Assembly (NCBI GenBank): GCA_002716585.1
Contig: PBBL01000013.1
Span: forward strand, 1 to 64,000
Origin: Myxococcales bacterium
GTDB lineage: Bacteria; Myxococcota_A; Bradymonadia; Bradymonadales; GCA-2716585
Direction of reading: 5' to 3'
Length of the DNA: 64,000 bases
Shown: in pieces, positions 16,208 through 24,248 of the stretch
Position numbering within the stretch: the stretch's first letter is position 1
Layout: the number at the start of each line of letters is the position of its first letter
Program-made: the position numbers and the translations under genes
Notes under the pieces: generated by a model
The model's database searches: none
Told to the model about the DNA's origin: nothing
The model's input: the letters and a program-made list of their open reading frames with translations, nothing else

Positions 16208-16711
16208 TCACGCGAGCGTGAGCGCCGCGATGTCCGCCTCGAAGTGAAACTCCTCGGTGTCGTTGATGTCGTGCAGGAGGCGACGGCGCTCGGTCTGGGT
16301 GAAGCCGAGGCGGCGGTAGAAGGCATGCCCTCGGGTGAACCGGGTGTCGCTCCACAGCTCCAGGCGGCTCAGGGCGTGGTCGGCGCACCACGAGAGGACG
16401 CGCCGCATCAGCTCCTGCGCGAGCCCGGAGCCGCGCCAGGTCCGAGCCAGGTACATCGTGCGCACCTGCCCGGTCGCCGGGGCGTCGTTCGGGTGGACGG
16501 CGACCGTGCCGATGAGCCGCCTCTCCCGATCCCTGGCCACGAAGAAGGCCCCCCCGTGGTCCCAGTACCGGGTCTGCGGCCTGTAGTGCGCCACGCTGTC
16601 GATGATCGGGTCGAGCTGGCAGCCGTACTCGGCGAAGATCCCCTCCAGGAGGCTCATGATCGCCTCGGCGTCTTCGTCCACGCCGCGCTCGATGGTCCAG
16701 GTGGGGGTCAT
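16208..16711 (-). CDS. GNAT-family N-acetyltransferase
   Basis: This 167-residue protein has the GNAT fold. An N-terminal IERGVDEDAEAIMSLLEGIF helix is followed by the strand RRLIGTVAVHP and the acetyl-CoA motif A in the sequence VRTMYLARTWRGSGLAQELMRRVL (the R-x-x-G-x-G/A loop is RTWRGSGLA). Motif B is ARLELWSDTRFTRGHAFYRRLGF-like. The substrate is unknown. Its start codon overlaps the stop of the upstream BrkB-type gene by 4 bases (16708-16711), so the two are probably translationally coupled. Confidence 0.88.
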   Translation of the reverse strand: MTPTWTIERGVDEDAEAIMSLLEGIFAEYGCQLDPIIDSVAHYRPQTRYWDHGGAFFVARDRERRLIGTVAVHPNDAPATGQVRTMYLARTWRGSGLAQELMRRVLSWCADHALSRLELWSDTRFTRGHAFYRRLGFTQTERRRLLHDINDTEEFHFEADIAALTLA

Positions 16712-18441
16712 GGCGCCCCCGTCGGTTCGTTCGCGCCCTCACCCTCCGCGGCGCCGTTGGAGGCGGCGCGCAGACGCTCGGCCAGCGCGGCGAAGGGGTC
16801 CGCAGGGGCCTCCTCCGCGGTCGGGGCGTCGGGCTCAGCGGGCTCGGCCTCCTGAGGGGCGGGCGCCTCTGCGTCGCTGGGGGGCGCCGCGGTGTCCTCC
16901 TCCGCCGCGCTCAGGCTGGCGAGCGCGTCGATGGGGCTCCTGGCGGCCCTGGGCGAGGGGCTGGAGTCCGCGTGGAGGGTGTCGCGGAGCTTCTCCAACG
17001 TGCCGTGGGCGCGGTGGGCGACGTCCGTCAGCGCAGGATCACGGTTCTTCCTGGTCTTCTTCTGGGCGCGGGTGACGTCCGCGGTGATGGAGCGCGCGAA
17101 CAGCCGGACCTTGTCGGTCTCGCTCGGGCTGACCAGCTCGGCGGCGGTCATGTCGTGGAACAGCTCCTCCTCCTTGACCTGGTGGAGCTTGCGGATGGAC
17201 GAGATGAACGCCGTGGTGCGCTGCTCGTCGCTCTCCTCCAGGTGACGGCGGCAGCACAGGATCATCTCCATGACCGGGATGTCGCTCAGCGGCCGCGCGG
17301 GCAGGTAGGCGTTGGGGGCGCCCTCTTCTGGCCCGGAGCTGACCCGCAGCACGAGGCCAGCCTCGCGCAGCGCGTCAAGCACGTCGCGCGCCAGCGGCAT
17401 CGGGATGCTCGCCTGCGCGGCCACCGACTCCAGCGCGAGCGAGCCCTTCCCCGCCTTGTAGGCCAGCGCGATCGGGTAGAACACCTCCAGGCCGATCAGC
17501 GGGTTGTACTCCCGGTCCTCCTTGAGGTTGAGGCGCTGGAGCCGGTCCGGGAGCATGAGCTGCTTGAGGTTCTGGATCGTGTAGGCCAGCTCCGCCCCGA
17601 ACAGCACGATCACCCAGCAGATGTAGACCCAGAGCAGGAAGATCGGGATCAGGTAGATCGCCCCATAGACCTTCTGGTAGTTCCCCAGGACGAAGCTCGT
17701 GACGTAGAAGTTGAAGCCGGTCTTGGCCAGCTCAAACGCCAGCGCGACCACCAGGCCGCTGACGATCGCCGGGATCCAGTTCACCCGGGTGTAGGGGAGC
17801 AGCTTGTTGGCGAGCGCGAACAGCACCCAGGCGATCCCGATCGACATCGCCTTGTAGCCCAGCGACGCCATGAACGGGACCGCCTCGACCATGACGTGGA
17901 ACTGGGCGGTCTGCACGATCGAGATCGTCACCAGCAGCGGCGCCAGCGTGATCAGCGCGTAGAAGGTGAGGAACTTGTTGAGCAGCGGGCGCTGCTTCTT
18001 GATGCGCCAGATGTCGTTGAAGGCGTGCTCGACGTTGTTGAACAGCATCAACCCCAGGACGATGAGGACGATCGCGCCGATCCCCCCCGCGGCGTTCACC
18101 TGCTTCTCCACCGCTTGCTGGATCTGCTCGATGATCTCGGGGCCGGCGAACGGCAGCAGGTAGTCCTGAACCAGCGCCAGCAGCTTGTCCTGGGTGCCCC
18201 CGAACGCCTTGAGGAGGACGGTCGCCACAGCGACCACGGGCACGACCGACAGCACGGTGGTGAACGCCAGCGCGCTGGCCCGCACCAGCCCCCGGTCGCG
18301 GATCAGCTCCTGGACGACCATGTAGCCCAGCCAGACCGGGTAGAGCAGCACCAGCTCGCCGCGGTGCATGCGATCCCACTGTCCGGTGCTGAACATGTGG
18401 GCGGTCGCTTTGAGCTTCTTGTAGGCCTGTTTGATCTTCAT
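16708..18441 (-). CDS. YihY / BrkB-family inner-membrane protein
   Basis: This 577-residue protein has a YihY/BrkB (once called ribonuclease BN) membrane domain over about residues 25-320 with six hydrophobic segments. Family signatures are RASALAFTTVLSVVPVVAV near 52-72, a YTRVNWIPAIVSGLVVALAFELAKTGFNFYV stretch and FLLWVYICWVIVLFGAELA. Residues 330-470 form a soluble winged-helix-like region (SIPMPLARDVLDALREAGLVLRV). The final 110 residues are a Pro/Ala/Glu-rich disordered tail. The role of the family is not firmly known; envelope transport or flippase-like activity has been proposed. It is probably in one transcript with the 978-residue gene upstream (18-base gap) and the GNAT downstream. 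Confidence 0.88.
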   Translation of the reverse strand: MKIKQAYKKLKATAHMFSTGQWDRMHRGELVLLYPVWLGYMVVQELIRDRGLVRASALAFTTVLSVVPVVAVATVLLKAFGGTQDKLLALVQDYLLPFAGPEIIEQIQQAVEKQVNAAGGIGAIVLIVLGLMLFNNVEHAFNDIWRIKKQRPLLNKFLTFYALITLAPLLVTISIVQTAQFHVMVEAVPFMASLGYKAMSIGIAWVLFALANKLLPYTRVNWIPAIVSGLVVALAFELAKTGFNFYVTSFVLGNYQKVYGAIYLIPIFLLWVYICWVIVLFGAELAYTIQNLKQLMLPDRLQRLNLKEDREYNPLIGLEVFYPIALAYKAGKGSLALESVAAQASIPMPLARDVLDALREAGLVLRVSSGPEEGAPNAYLPARPLSDIPVMEMILCCRRHLEESDEQRTTAFISSIRKLHQVKEEELFHDMTAAELVSPSETDKVRLFARSITADVTRAQKKTRKNRDPALTDVAHRAHGTLEKLRDTLHADSSPSPRAARSPIDALASLSAAEEDTAAPPSDAEAPAPQEAEPAEPDAPTAEEAPADPFAALAERLRAASNGAAEGEGANEPTGAP

Positions 18442-18459
18442 GATCGTCGCCTGGTCACG

Positions 18460-21396
18460 TCAGATGGTGACGATGTTCTGGAGCCGCGGCCCGGGTGGCG
18501 CGTAGAGGAAGACCTCGTCGCACAACGGCGCGGGGCGCGTGTCGTGGTAGTAGCGCACGATCCCGGTGAACGCCTGCAACCCCTGGGAGTCGCCCAGCGC
18601 CGAGGTGACCAGCAGCGTGTGCCGGTTGGGGATCCCCACCCAGAGCTGATCGGTCCCGATGCGCTCGCGCATGACCTGCCCCAACCTCGGGGTCAACAGC
18701 AGGCTCCCTTCAAAGTTGCCTCCCGTGTCGACCTGGATGACCTCGATCCCTTGAACCCGGGTGGGGTGGAGGTGCGCCATGGGATCCAGCGCGCGGTTGT
18801 CCAGGTTCATTCCTGCGAGGTCGCGCAGATCGGCGAAGGTGCACCCCCAGGCGACGAGGTCATCCGGCTCGATGTAGCGAAGCTGCCCCAGCTGATCGAT
18901 GGCCACGGTCACGCGCGGCAGGCGCGCCTCAAAGGGTGAGTTGGGCAGCAGCGACTGTGAGGAGACCTGCTCCTGCCCCTCCCAGCCTGCGGCGACCAGG
19001 ATCGGCACGAGGCGGTTCATGATCGAGAGCAGCCGCGTGGGGTAGGTCTTCGCAGCGGGGATGTCGTCGAGGCCGTCCTCGTCGAGGACCAGCGGCGCGT
19101 AGCGGCCTGACACCGGGCGGCCGCTCCCCAGGTCGAAGTCGGACACCTCGCTGTCCTCGTCCTCATCGGCCATCACGAAGCTGGCCATCACCATCGGCTC
19201 GTCGTCGTCGTCGTCTTCGGGGTCGATGAACGGGTGGGCCGCGTCAGCGCCGGGCGTCAGCGCGCTCAGGTCGGGCTTGTCGAGCGTCATCGTCTCGGGG
19301 GAGGCCTGGAGCACGGTGGTCAGCTCCATGGTGCCCTGCATGGACTCTGGTGTGGCCTTGAGGTGACCCAGCCCCAGCAGGGTCTGTCGGATCAACTCCG
19401 CGGGGGCCTCGCCGTGCACGGTGGGCGCGTCGAAGACGCTGGCGTCGTCTTCAGCCTCCTCCGCGGGCGCCTGGGTCAGCTCGCGCTGGAACGCCTCGAC
19501 CGGGATGTTCCGCGTCGGGCGGTACCGGACGCCTCCGCTGGACGCGGCGATCGGCGTCGGGCTCGGCGCCGATCCCTCATCGACCGTCTCCGGCTCGGCG
19601 CTCAGCGCCTCTCCGTCGTCTCCTTCGGGCGTTGCCTCCTCGGCGTGGGTCGGGGGGCGGTCCTGCTCGATCGTCGGCGCCGCGTCGCGGCTGTCGATCA
19701 TCATGTGGGCGCGCACCGCCTGGAGCTGATCGAGGCTGATCTCGGAGGTCGCGTCGGGATCCATCTCCTTGATGGACGGTGACCCGGACCTCATCGCGTT
19801 CAAGGTCGCCATGAGCACCGCGCGATCCATGTCGCGGGTCTGATCCGCGTCGTCGCGCTCCAGCAGCGAGGGGTCCGGCTGCGCGATCCGGGTGGCCTCG
19901 AACCCTTCATCCCGGGTGGGGGTCCGCTGCTCCTCCAGCGTGCTCGTCGCGCGGCGCAGCCCTTCGGTCGCGCGCGATCGGTCGCGCATCGTCATCAGCT
20001 CCTCCAGGCTCGCCTCGATGGTGCGATCGGCGTCGTCGGAGGGGATCTCCTGCGTCGGCGCGGCGAAGGAGGTGTTCGGAGGCGCGGGCGCGGCCTCCAG
20101 GGTGTCTCCGTCATCCTGCTGGGCGGGGAGGACGCCGTGGGCGCGGAGGATCTCGATGAGCTTGATGGTGTTCTGCGCCGTGGCGTTGTCGCTGTTCAGC
20201 GCGCGGGCGCGCTCGGCGTCGGCCTGGAGGACGAGCAGCTGCGAGACGTCCAGCATCTGGGTCGCCTCCACGTCCAGATCCTCACCGCGCGCCAGGCGGC
20301 TGCGCAGCTCCGAGAGGACGCTGATCTTGCGCTCCTTGGACGGGGCGCCGTCGGGCTGGGTCGCTGGGACGCCGTAGTGCTCGGCGCGCGACAGCGCTCG
20401 GAGGCCCGTCGAGACCAGCAGCGCCTCGTCCGCCTGACGCTGGGTCAACGGGAACGCCCCGGCGTCTGGGGCGCTCTGGAAGTCCATCAGCTGCTTGTAG
20501 GCGCGCATCAGCGGGTAGTTGCTCTGCTTGTCCTCCAGGGCGTCGGCGCAGATCCGCAGCGGGGAGAAGCGCGAGCCGGTGGTCTGCATGTGCATCTCCA
20601 CCGGGCCTCGCGCCGGGTCGATCCACCGCGCGCCCACGTGCTGGCGAGCCATCTCGCCGAAGAACGCCGCCGTCGCTTGAAGCAGCCACTGGTTCTGCTT
20701 CTCAGGGTCGCTCGTGAGGGTGTTCACCCGAAACGTCTGGATCGGGTTGAAGGTGCGCATCAGGTAGACGTCCGGGTAGCGCAGGTTGTGGGGGACGTAG
20801 GTCAGGTTCCAGGTGTTGTCCTCGAACTGGCCGAACAGGACCTGGAGCGACTGAGCCCTCAACCAGATCGCCTCACCCTCCTCCTCCGGGGCCATGTAGG
20901 AGGGGACGAAGAGGGGGCGGTCGAAGGTGACGTCGTCGGCCGCCATGAGGCCATGGAACGCCTCGGCGAGCCGCGCCGCGCCGCCCTCCCAGGCGTCCAT
21001 CGCGACGCGGTGGTGGGAGGTGTGCAGCGGCGCGGTGTCGGGCGCCCGCGTCGGCACGGTGAGCAGCAGCGGCATCGGGCTCAGCGCCAGCGGCCTCGCC
21101 CCCCGGTGGGTCACCAGGAGCGCCGCCAGGTAGGCCCCGAGCCTCCGCACCAGCTTCGCCCCCTCCTCCACCGAGGCGGGCTGGGTCGGATCGTTGCCGA
21201 TGACGGCGAGCTGCTCGGTCAGGATCTGGTCCAGGGACTCCGCCGAGGCGATCGACAGGTCGAGCAGGTAGCGCGCCCCGAAGGCGCGGCGCAGCTCAAG
21301 CGCCTCGGCGGCGATGGGGCGCTGCGGGGCGGGGAGGTGGTCGAGCCTGGAGGGGGCGATCGCCTCCCCAGGGGGGGTCTTGAAGAGATCCTGCAC
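18460..21396 (-). CDS. Large acidic protein of unknown function, DUF1444-like C-terminus
   Basis: This is a 978-residue soluble protein without signal or membrane segments. Three parts are visible. Residues 1-430 form a globular region rich in leucine and aromatic residues. The middle, about 430-780, is disordered and rich in Asp, Glu, Thr and Ala, with recurring short acidic TIE/DADQT/DAT motifs of the kind recognised by FHA or 14-3-3-like phospho-readers. The C-terminal domain, about 790-978, includes LPRVTVAIDQLGQLRYIEPDDL followed by WGCTFADLRDLAGMNLD. This resembles the DUF1444 (YtpQ) pattern of a strand pair, then a helix preceding a conserved (A/G)xxNL. The family match is tentative. 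The gene is upstream in the BrkB-GNAT transcript. Confidence 0.72.
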   Translation of the reverse strand: MQDLFKTPPGEAIAPSRLDHLPAPQRPIAAEALELRRAFGARYLLDLSIASAESLDQILTEQLAVIGNDPTQPASVEEGAKLVRRLGAYLAALLVTHRGARPLALSPMPLLLTVPTRAPDTAPLHTSHHRVAMDAWEGGAARLAEAFHGLMAADDVTFDRPLFVPSYMAPEEEGEAIWLRAQSLQVLFGQFEDNTWNLTYVPHNLRYPDVYLMRTFNPIQTFRVNTLTSDPEKQNQWLLQATAAFFGEMARQHVGARWIDPARGPVEMHMQTTGSRFSPLRICADALEDKQSNYPLMRAYKQLMDFQSAPDAGAFPLTQRQADEALLVSTGLRALSRAEHYGVPATQPDGAPSKERKISVLSELRSRLARGEDLDVEATQMLDVSQLLVLQADAERARALNSDNATAQNTIKLIEILRAHGVLPAQQDDGDTLEAAPAPPNTSFAAPTQEIPSDDADRTIEASLEELMTMRDRSRATEGLRRATSTLEEQRTPTRDEGFEATRIAQPDPSLLERDDADQTRDMDRAVLMATLNAMRSGSPSIKEMDPDATSEISLDQLQAVRAHMMIDSRDAAPTIEQDRPPTHAEEATPEGDDGEALSAEPETVDEGSAPSPTPIAASSGGVRYRPTRNIPVEAFQRELTQAPAEEAEDDASVFDAPTVHGEAPAELIRQTLLGLGHLKATPESMQGTMELTTVLQASPETMTLDKPDLSALTPGADAAHPFIDPEDDDDDEPMVMASFVMADEDEDSEVSDFDLGSGRPVSGRYAPLVLDEDGLDDIPAAKTYPTRLLSIMNRLVPILVAAGWEGQEQVSSQSLLPNSPFEARLPRVTVAIDQLGQLRYIEPDDLVAWGCTFADLRDLAGMNLDNRALDPMAHLHPTRVQGIEVIQVDTGGNFEGSLLLTPRLGQVMRERIGTDQLWVGIPNRHTLLVTSALGDSQGLQAFTGIVRYYHDTRPAPLCDEVFLYAPPGPRLQNIVTI

Positions 21397-21482
21397 GGCG
21401 AGAGCTCCACACGAGGGTCAGCGTGACGACCGAAGCATATCACGGCCCGCACGCGTGGTCATGACCTCGCCGCGTCCAAGCG

Positions 21483-22595
21483 TCAGGATTCATCCAGCGC
21501 GACGCGGATCTCGTCCTGCACGTAGGGATCTGGCTCCTGCTCCAGCCGCGCCGCGAGGGCGCCGCGGGCCGCCGCGCCGCCGAGCCGCCCCAGCGCCCAG
21601 GCGATGTGCCCCCGGACGAGGGCCTGCGGCTCGGCCCGAAGGCGCTCGATGAGCAGCGGGATCCAGCGACGGTCGCCCGTGTTGCCGAGGACGACCGCCG
21701 CGTTGCGCAGCAGCCCGGCGCGCTGGGGCCGCTGGACCGGCGAGAGCTGGAGGGTGGCGTGGAACTCGGCCTGATCCATCTGGAGGGCGCGGTCGGCGCT
21801 CAACGCCAGCACCTCGGGGCGACCCACGAAGGGCCAGTCCCGGGTGTGGGGCGCCTTGCTGTTCCAGGGGCAGACCGCCTGGCAGATGTCGCACCCGAAC
21901 ATGTGGAGGCCGACGCCAGGGCGGAGGTCGCGCGGGATGGGGCCGCGGTGCTCGATCGTCAGGTAGGCGATGCAGCGGCGCGCGTCGAGGCGCCCCGGAG
22001 CGACGATGGCGCCCGTCGGGCAGGCGTCGATGCAGCGGGTGCAGGTGCCGCAGTAGTCCTTCATGGGCGCGCCGACCCGCTCCAGGTCGATGTCCACGAT
22101 CAGCTCCGCGAGGAACAGGTAGCTGCCCTGGTCGCGGTTGAGGATCATGGTGTTCTTGCCGTACCAGCCGATGCCCGCGAGGTACGCCACGTCGCGCTCC
22201 AGCAGCGGCAGGCGATCGACGGCGGCGCGGGCGTTGACCTCCTGCCCCGTCTCCGCCCGGATGAACCCCGCGAGCGTCTCCAGGCGGTGCTCAAGGACCT
22301 TGTGGTAGTCGTAGCCCTGGGCGTACATCGCCACCTCGCCGGGGCGCTGGCGCGCGTCCGGGGTGTGGTAGCTGGCGGCGAGCGCAACGATGGAGCGCGC
22401 CCCGTCGAGCAGCGCCTCGGGGTGATCGCGCGCGTCGCGGGTGCGGGCGAGCCAGTCCATCGAGCCGTGCTGCTCGGCGTCGATCCAGCGACGAAACGCC
22501 TCCCCGTGGGGCAGCGGCTCGGCGGGGACGACCCCGGCGCAGACGAAGCCCAGCTCGTGAGCGCGCGACAGGATGCGGTCGGTGAGGGTGTTCAT
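21483..22595 (-). CDS. queG: Epoxyqueuosine reductase QueG with C-terminal HEAT repeats
   Basis: This 370-residue protein catalyses the last step of queuosine synthesis, reducing epoxyqueuosine to queuosine in tRNA using cobalamin. The N-terminal cobalamin-binding domain contains AYAQGYDYHKVL-type residues (90-101) and LLERDVAYLAGIGWYGKNTM (131-150). Two 4Fe-4S motifs follow: C182-x2-C-x2-C-x3-CP and C235-x2-C-x3-CPW, with Cys208 between them. The last 90 residues are HEAT-like repeats (RNAAVVLGNTGDRRWIPLL, HIAWALGRLGG), as in other QueG enzymes that bind tRNA. The domain order and length are normal. It is divergent to the acyltransferase at 22664. Confidence 0.95.
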   Translation of the reverse strand: MNTLTDRILSRAHELGFVCAGVVPAEPLPHGEAFRRWIDAEQHGSMDWLARTRDARDHPEALLDGARSIVALAASYHTPDARQRPGEVAMYAQGYDYHKVLEHRLETLAGFIRAETGQEVNARAAVDRLPLLERDVAYLAGIGWYGKNTMILNRDQGSYLFLAELIVDIDLERVGAPMKDYCGTCTRCIDACPTGAIVAPGRLDARRCIAYLTIEHRGPIPRDLRPGVGLHMFGCDICQAVCPWNSKAPHTRDWPFVGRPEVLALSADRALQMDQAEFHATLQLSPVQRPQRAGLLRNAAVVLGNTGDRRWIPLLIERLRAEPQALVRGHIAWALGRLGGAAARGALAARLEQEPDPYVQDEIRVALDES

Positions 22596-22663
22596 GGTTG
22601 GTGGACAGTCGGGCGTGGGTCTGGCAGATCGGAGGGGTACCTCAAGGGAGCGGGTGAGCGACG

Positions 22664-24166
22664 ATGCCCTCGATCTACAGAATGGTGGTTCATGGGCTGA
22701 GCCTGGCGCTGGAGTTCTACTTCATCGACATCCAGGTCACGGGCCGGGAGGTGGTCCCCGAGGAGGGGCCGATCGTCCTCGCGGCCAACCACCCCAACTC
22801 CATCATGGACACCCTCGTGCTCGCCACCCAGACCCGGCGCAAGATACGCTACCTCGCCCGCAGCGGTCTGTTCAAGAACCCGGTCATGTCGGCGGTGTTC
22901 CACTACTTCGGCGCGATCCCCGTCTACCGCGCCCAGGACGACCCGACGAGCACGGCGAAGAACGACTCCATGTTCACCGAGGCCTGGAACGTGCTCGACC
23001 GGGGCGGCTGCGTCGGGATCTTCCCCGAGGGGCAGAACTCCGAGGAGCGCCGGATCCTCAAGATCCGCACGGGGGTGGCGCGCATCGCGCTCGGGGCGGA
23101 GGCGCGCCGCGACTACCAGCTCGGCGTCCGCGTCGTGCCGGTCGGCCTCAACTTTGAGGACCGCGACCGCTTCATGTCCAGCGTCCTCGTCAGCTTCGGC
23201 AAGCCCATCGACGTCAGCGAGTTCGTCGAGCTGCACCGCGAAGATGAGCGGGCCGCCGTCCGCGCGCTCACCGAGAGGGTCGGCGAGGCGATCACCGCGG
23301 AGGCGCTGCACATCGAGGATGAGCGGCTGGACGATCTGATCCGCGACATCCACGGGATCTACGGGCAGCACCTGCTCAAGACCTGGTTCGTGGAGGACGG
23401 GCGCGACCGGGGGCTGATCAAGCGCTTCTTCGACGCCGTCCAGTCGGTGCCTGGCCAGCGCCCGGACATGGGGCAGCACTTCTGGGTCAAGCGCCAGATC
23501 GTGGAGGTCATGGGGTGGTTTCAGGAGCACGAGCCGGAGGTGGTCGCGCAGGTCCGCACCGACGTCCTGCGCTACAAGCGCCACCTGGAGCACGCCCGGC
23601 TCCGCCACGAGCTGCTGGAGCGCTCCCCCGCCACCCTGTCGCTGCGGCGCACGGCCCTCTTCTACACCCTCTACGCGGTCATCTTCGCCGTCCCGGCGTT
23701 GATCGGCGTCGTGTTCAACGCGCTCCCCTACCTGATCACCCGCCACGCCGCGTCGCTCGCGCCGGACGAGCCGATGCGCGCGATCACGGGGTTTGGGACG
23801 GGGTTGATCCTGTTCCCGCTCTTTTACGGCCCTCTTTTGTGGTGGATCTGGACGGTGGGTGGCACGGTGGTGTGGCCGGCGTTGGTGGCGATCGCGCTCC
23901 CGATGCTGGGGTTCTTCTCGCTGCGCTACCGCCAGCGGCTGGGGCGGTACCACGATCGCATCCTGGTGCGGACGTTGTTCCGCACCAACCGGATCCTCCT
24001 GAGGGTCCTGGCGCGCGACCGCGATCGCCTCATCGAGCGGCTCGAAGGGCTCCACGATCGGTACATCAAGATCCAGGGTGAGGAGCAGGAGAAGATCGTG
24101 ACCGAGGTGTCGAGTTCTGTTAGACTATCGGGCAACCGAAGTCGTCGCGAGGACATCCCCTCATGA
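22664..24166 (+). CDS. PlsC-type glycerolipid acyltransferase with C-terminal membrane segments
   Basis: This 500-residue protein has the acyltransferase signature NHPNSIMD (His43...Asp49, the HX5D variant of the Gat/1-acyl-glycerol-phosphate group). Block II is GAIPVYRAQDDP and block III is FPEGQNS (120-126), followed by ARIALGAE and VVPVGLNFEDRDRF. After a helical middle region, two or three hydrophobic segments lie at about 325-400 (FYTLYAVIFAVPALIGVVF, LILFPLFYGPLLWWIW). The likely role is acyl transfer to glycerol-3-phosphate or lysophosphatidate at the inner membrane. It is followed after 82 bases by the kinase gene, which may be part of the same transcript. Confidence 0.9.
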   Translation: MPSIYRMVVHGLSLALEFYFIDIQVTGREVVPEEGPIVLAANHPNSIMDTLVLATQTRRKIRYLARSGLFKNPVMSAVFHYFGAIPVYRAQDDPTSTAKNDSMFTEAWNVLDRGGCVGIFPEGQNSEERRILKIRTGVARIALGAEARRDYQLGVRVVPVGLNFEDRDRFMSSVLVSFGKPIDVSEFVELHREDERAAVRALTERVGEAITAEALHIEDERLDDLIRDIHGIYGQHLLKTWFVEDGRDRGLIKRFFDAVQSVPGQRPDMGQHFWVKRQIVEVMGWFQEHEPEVVAQVRTDVLRYKRHLEHARLRHELLERSPATLSLRRTALFYTLYAVIFAVPALIGVVFNALPYLITRHAASLAPDEPMRAITGFGTGLILFPLFYGPLLWWIWTVGGTVVWPALVAIALPMLGFFSLRYRQRLGRYHDRILVRTLFRTNRILLRVLARDRDRLIERLEGLHDRYIKIQGEEQEKIVTEVSSSVRLSGNRSRREDIPS

Positions 24167-24248
24167 GGCACCACGCAAAGACGTTGCGCGACATCCGACG
24201 CGTCTGTGACGCGGGTCAAGACCTCCTCGCAGCGAGGTGGGCGCAGCC

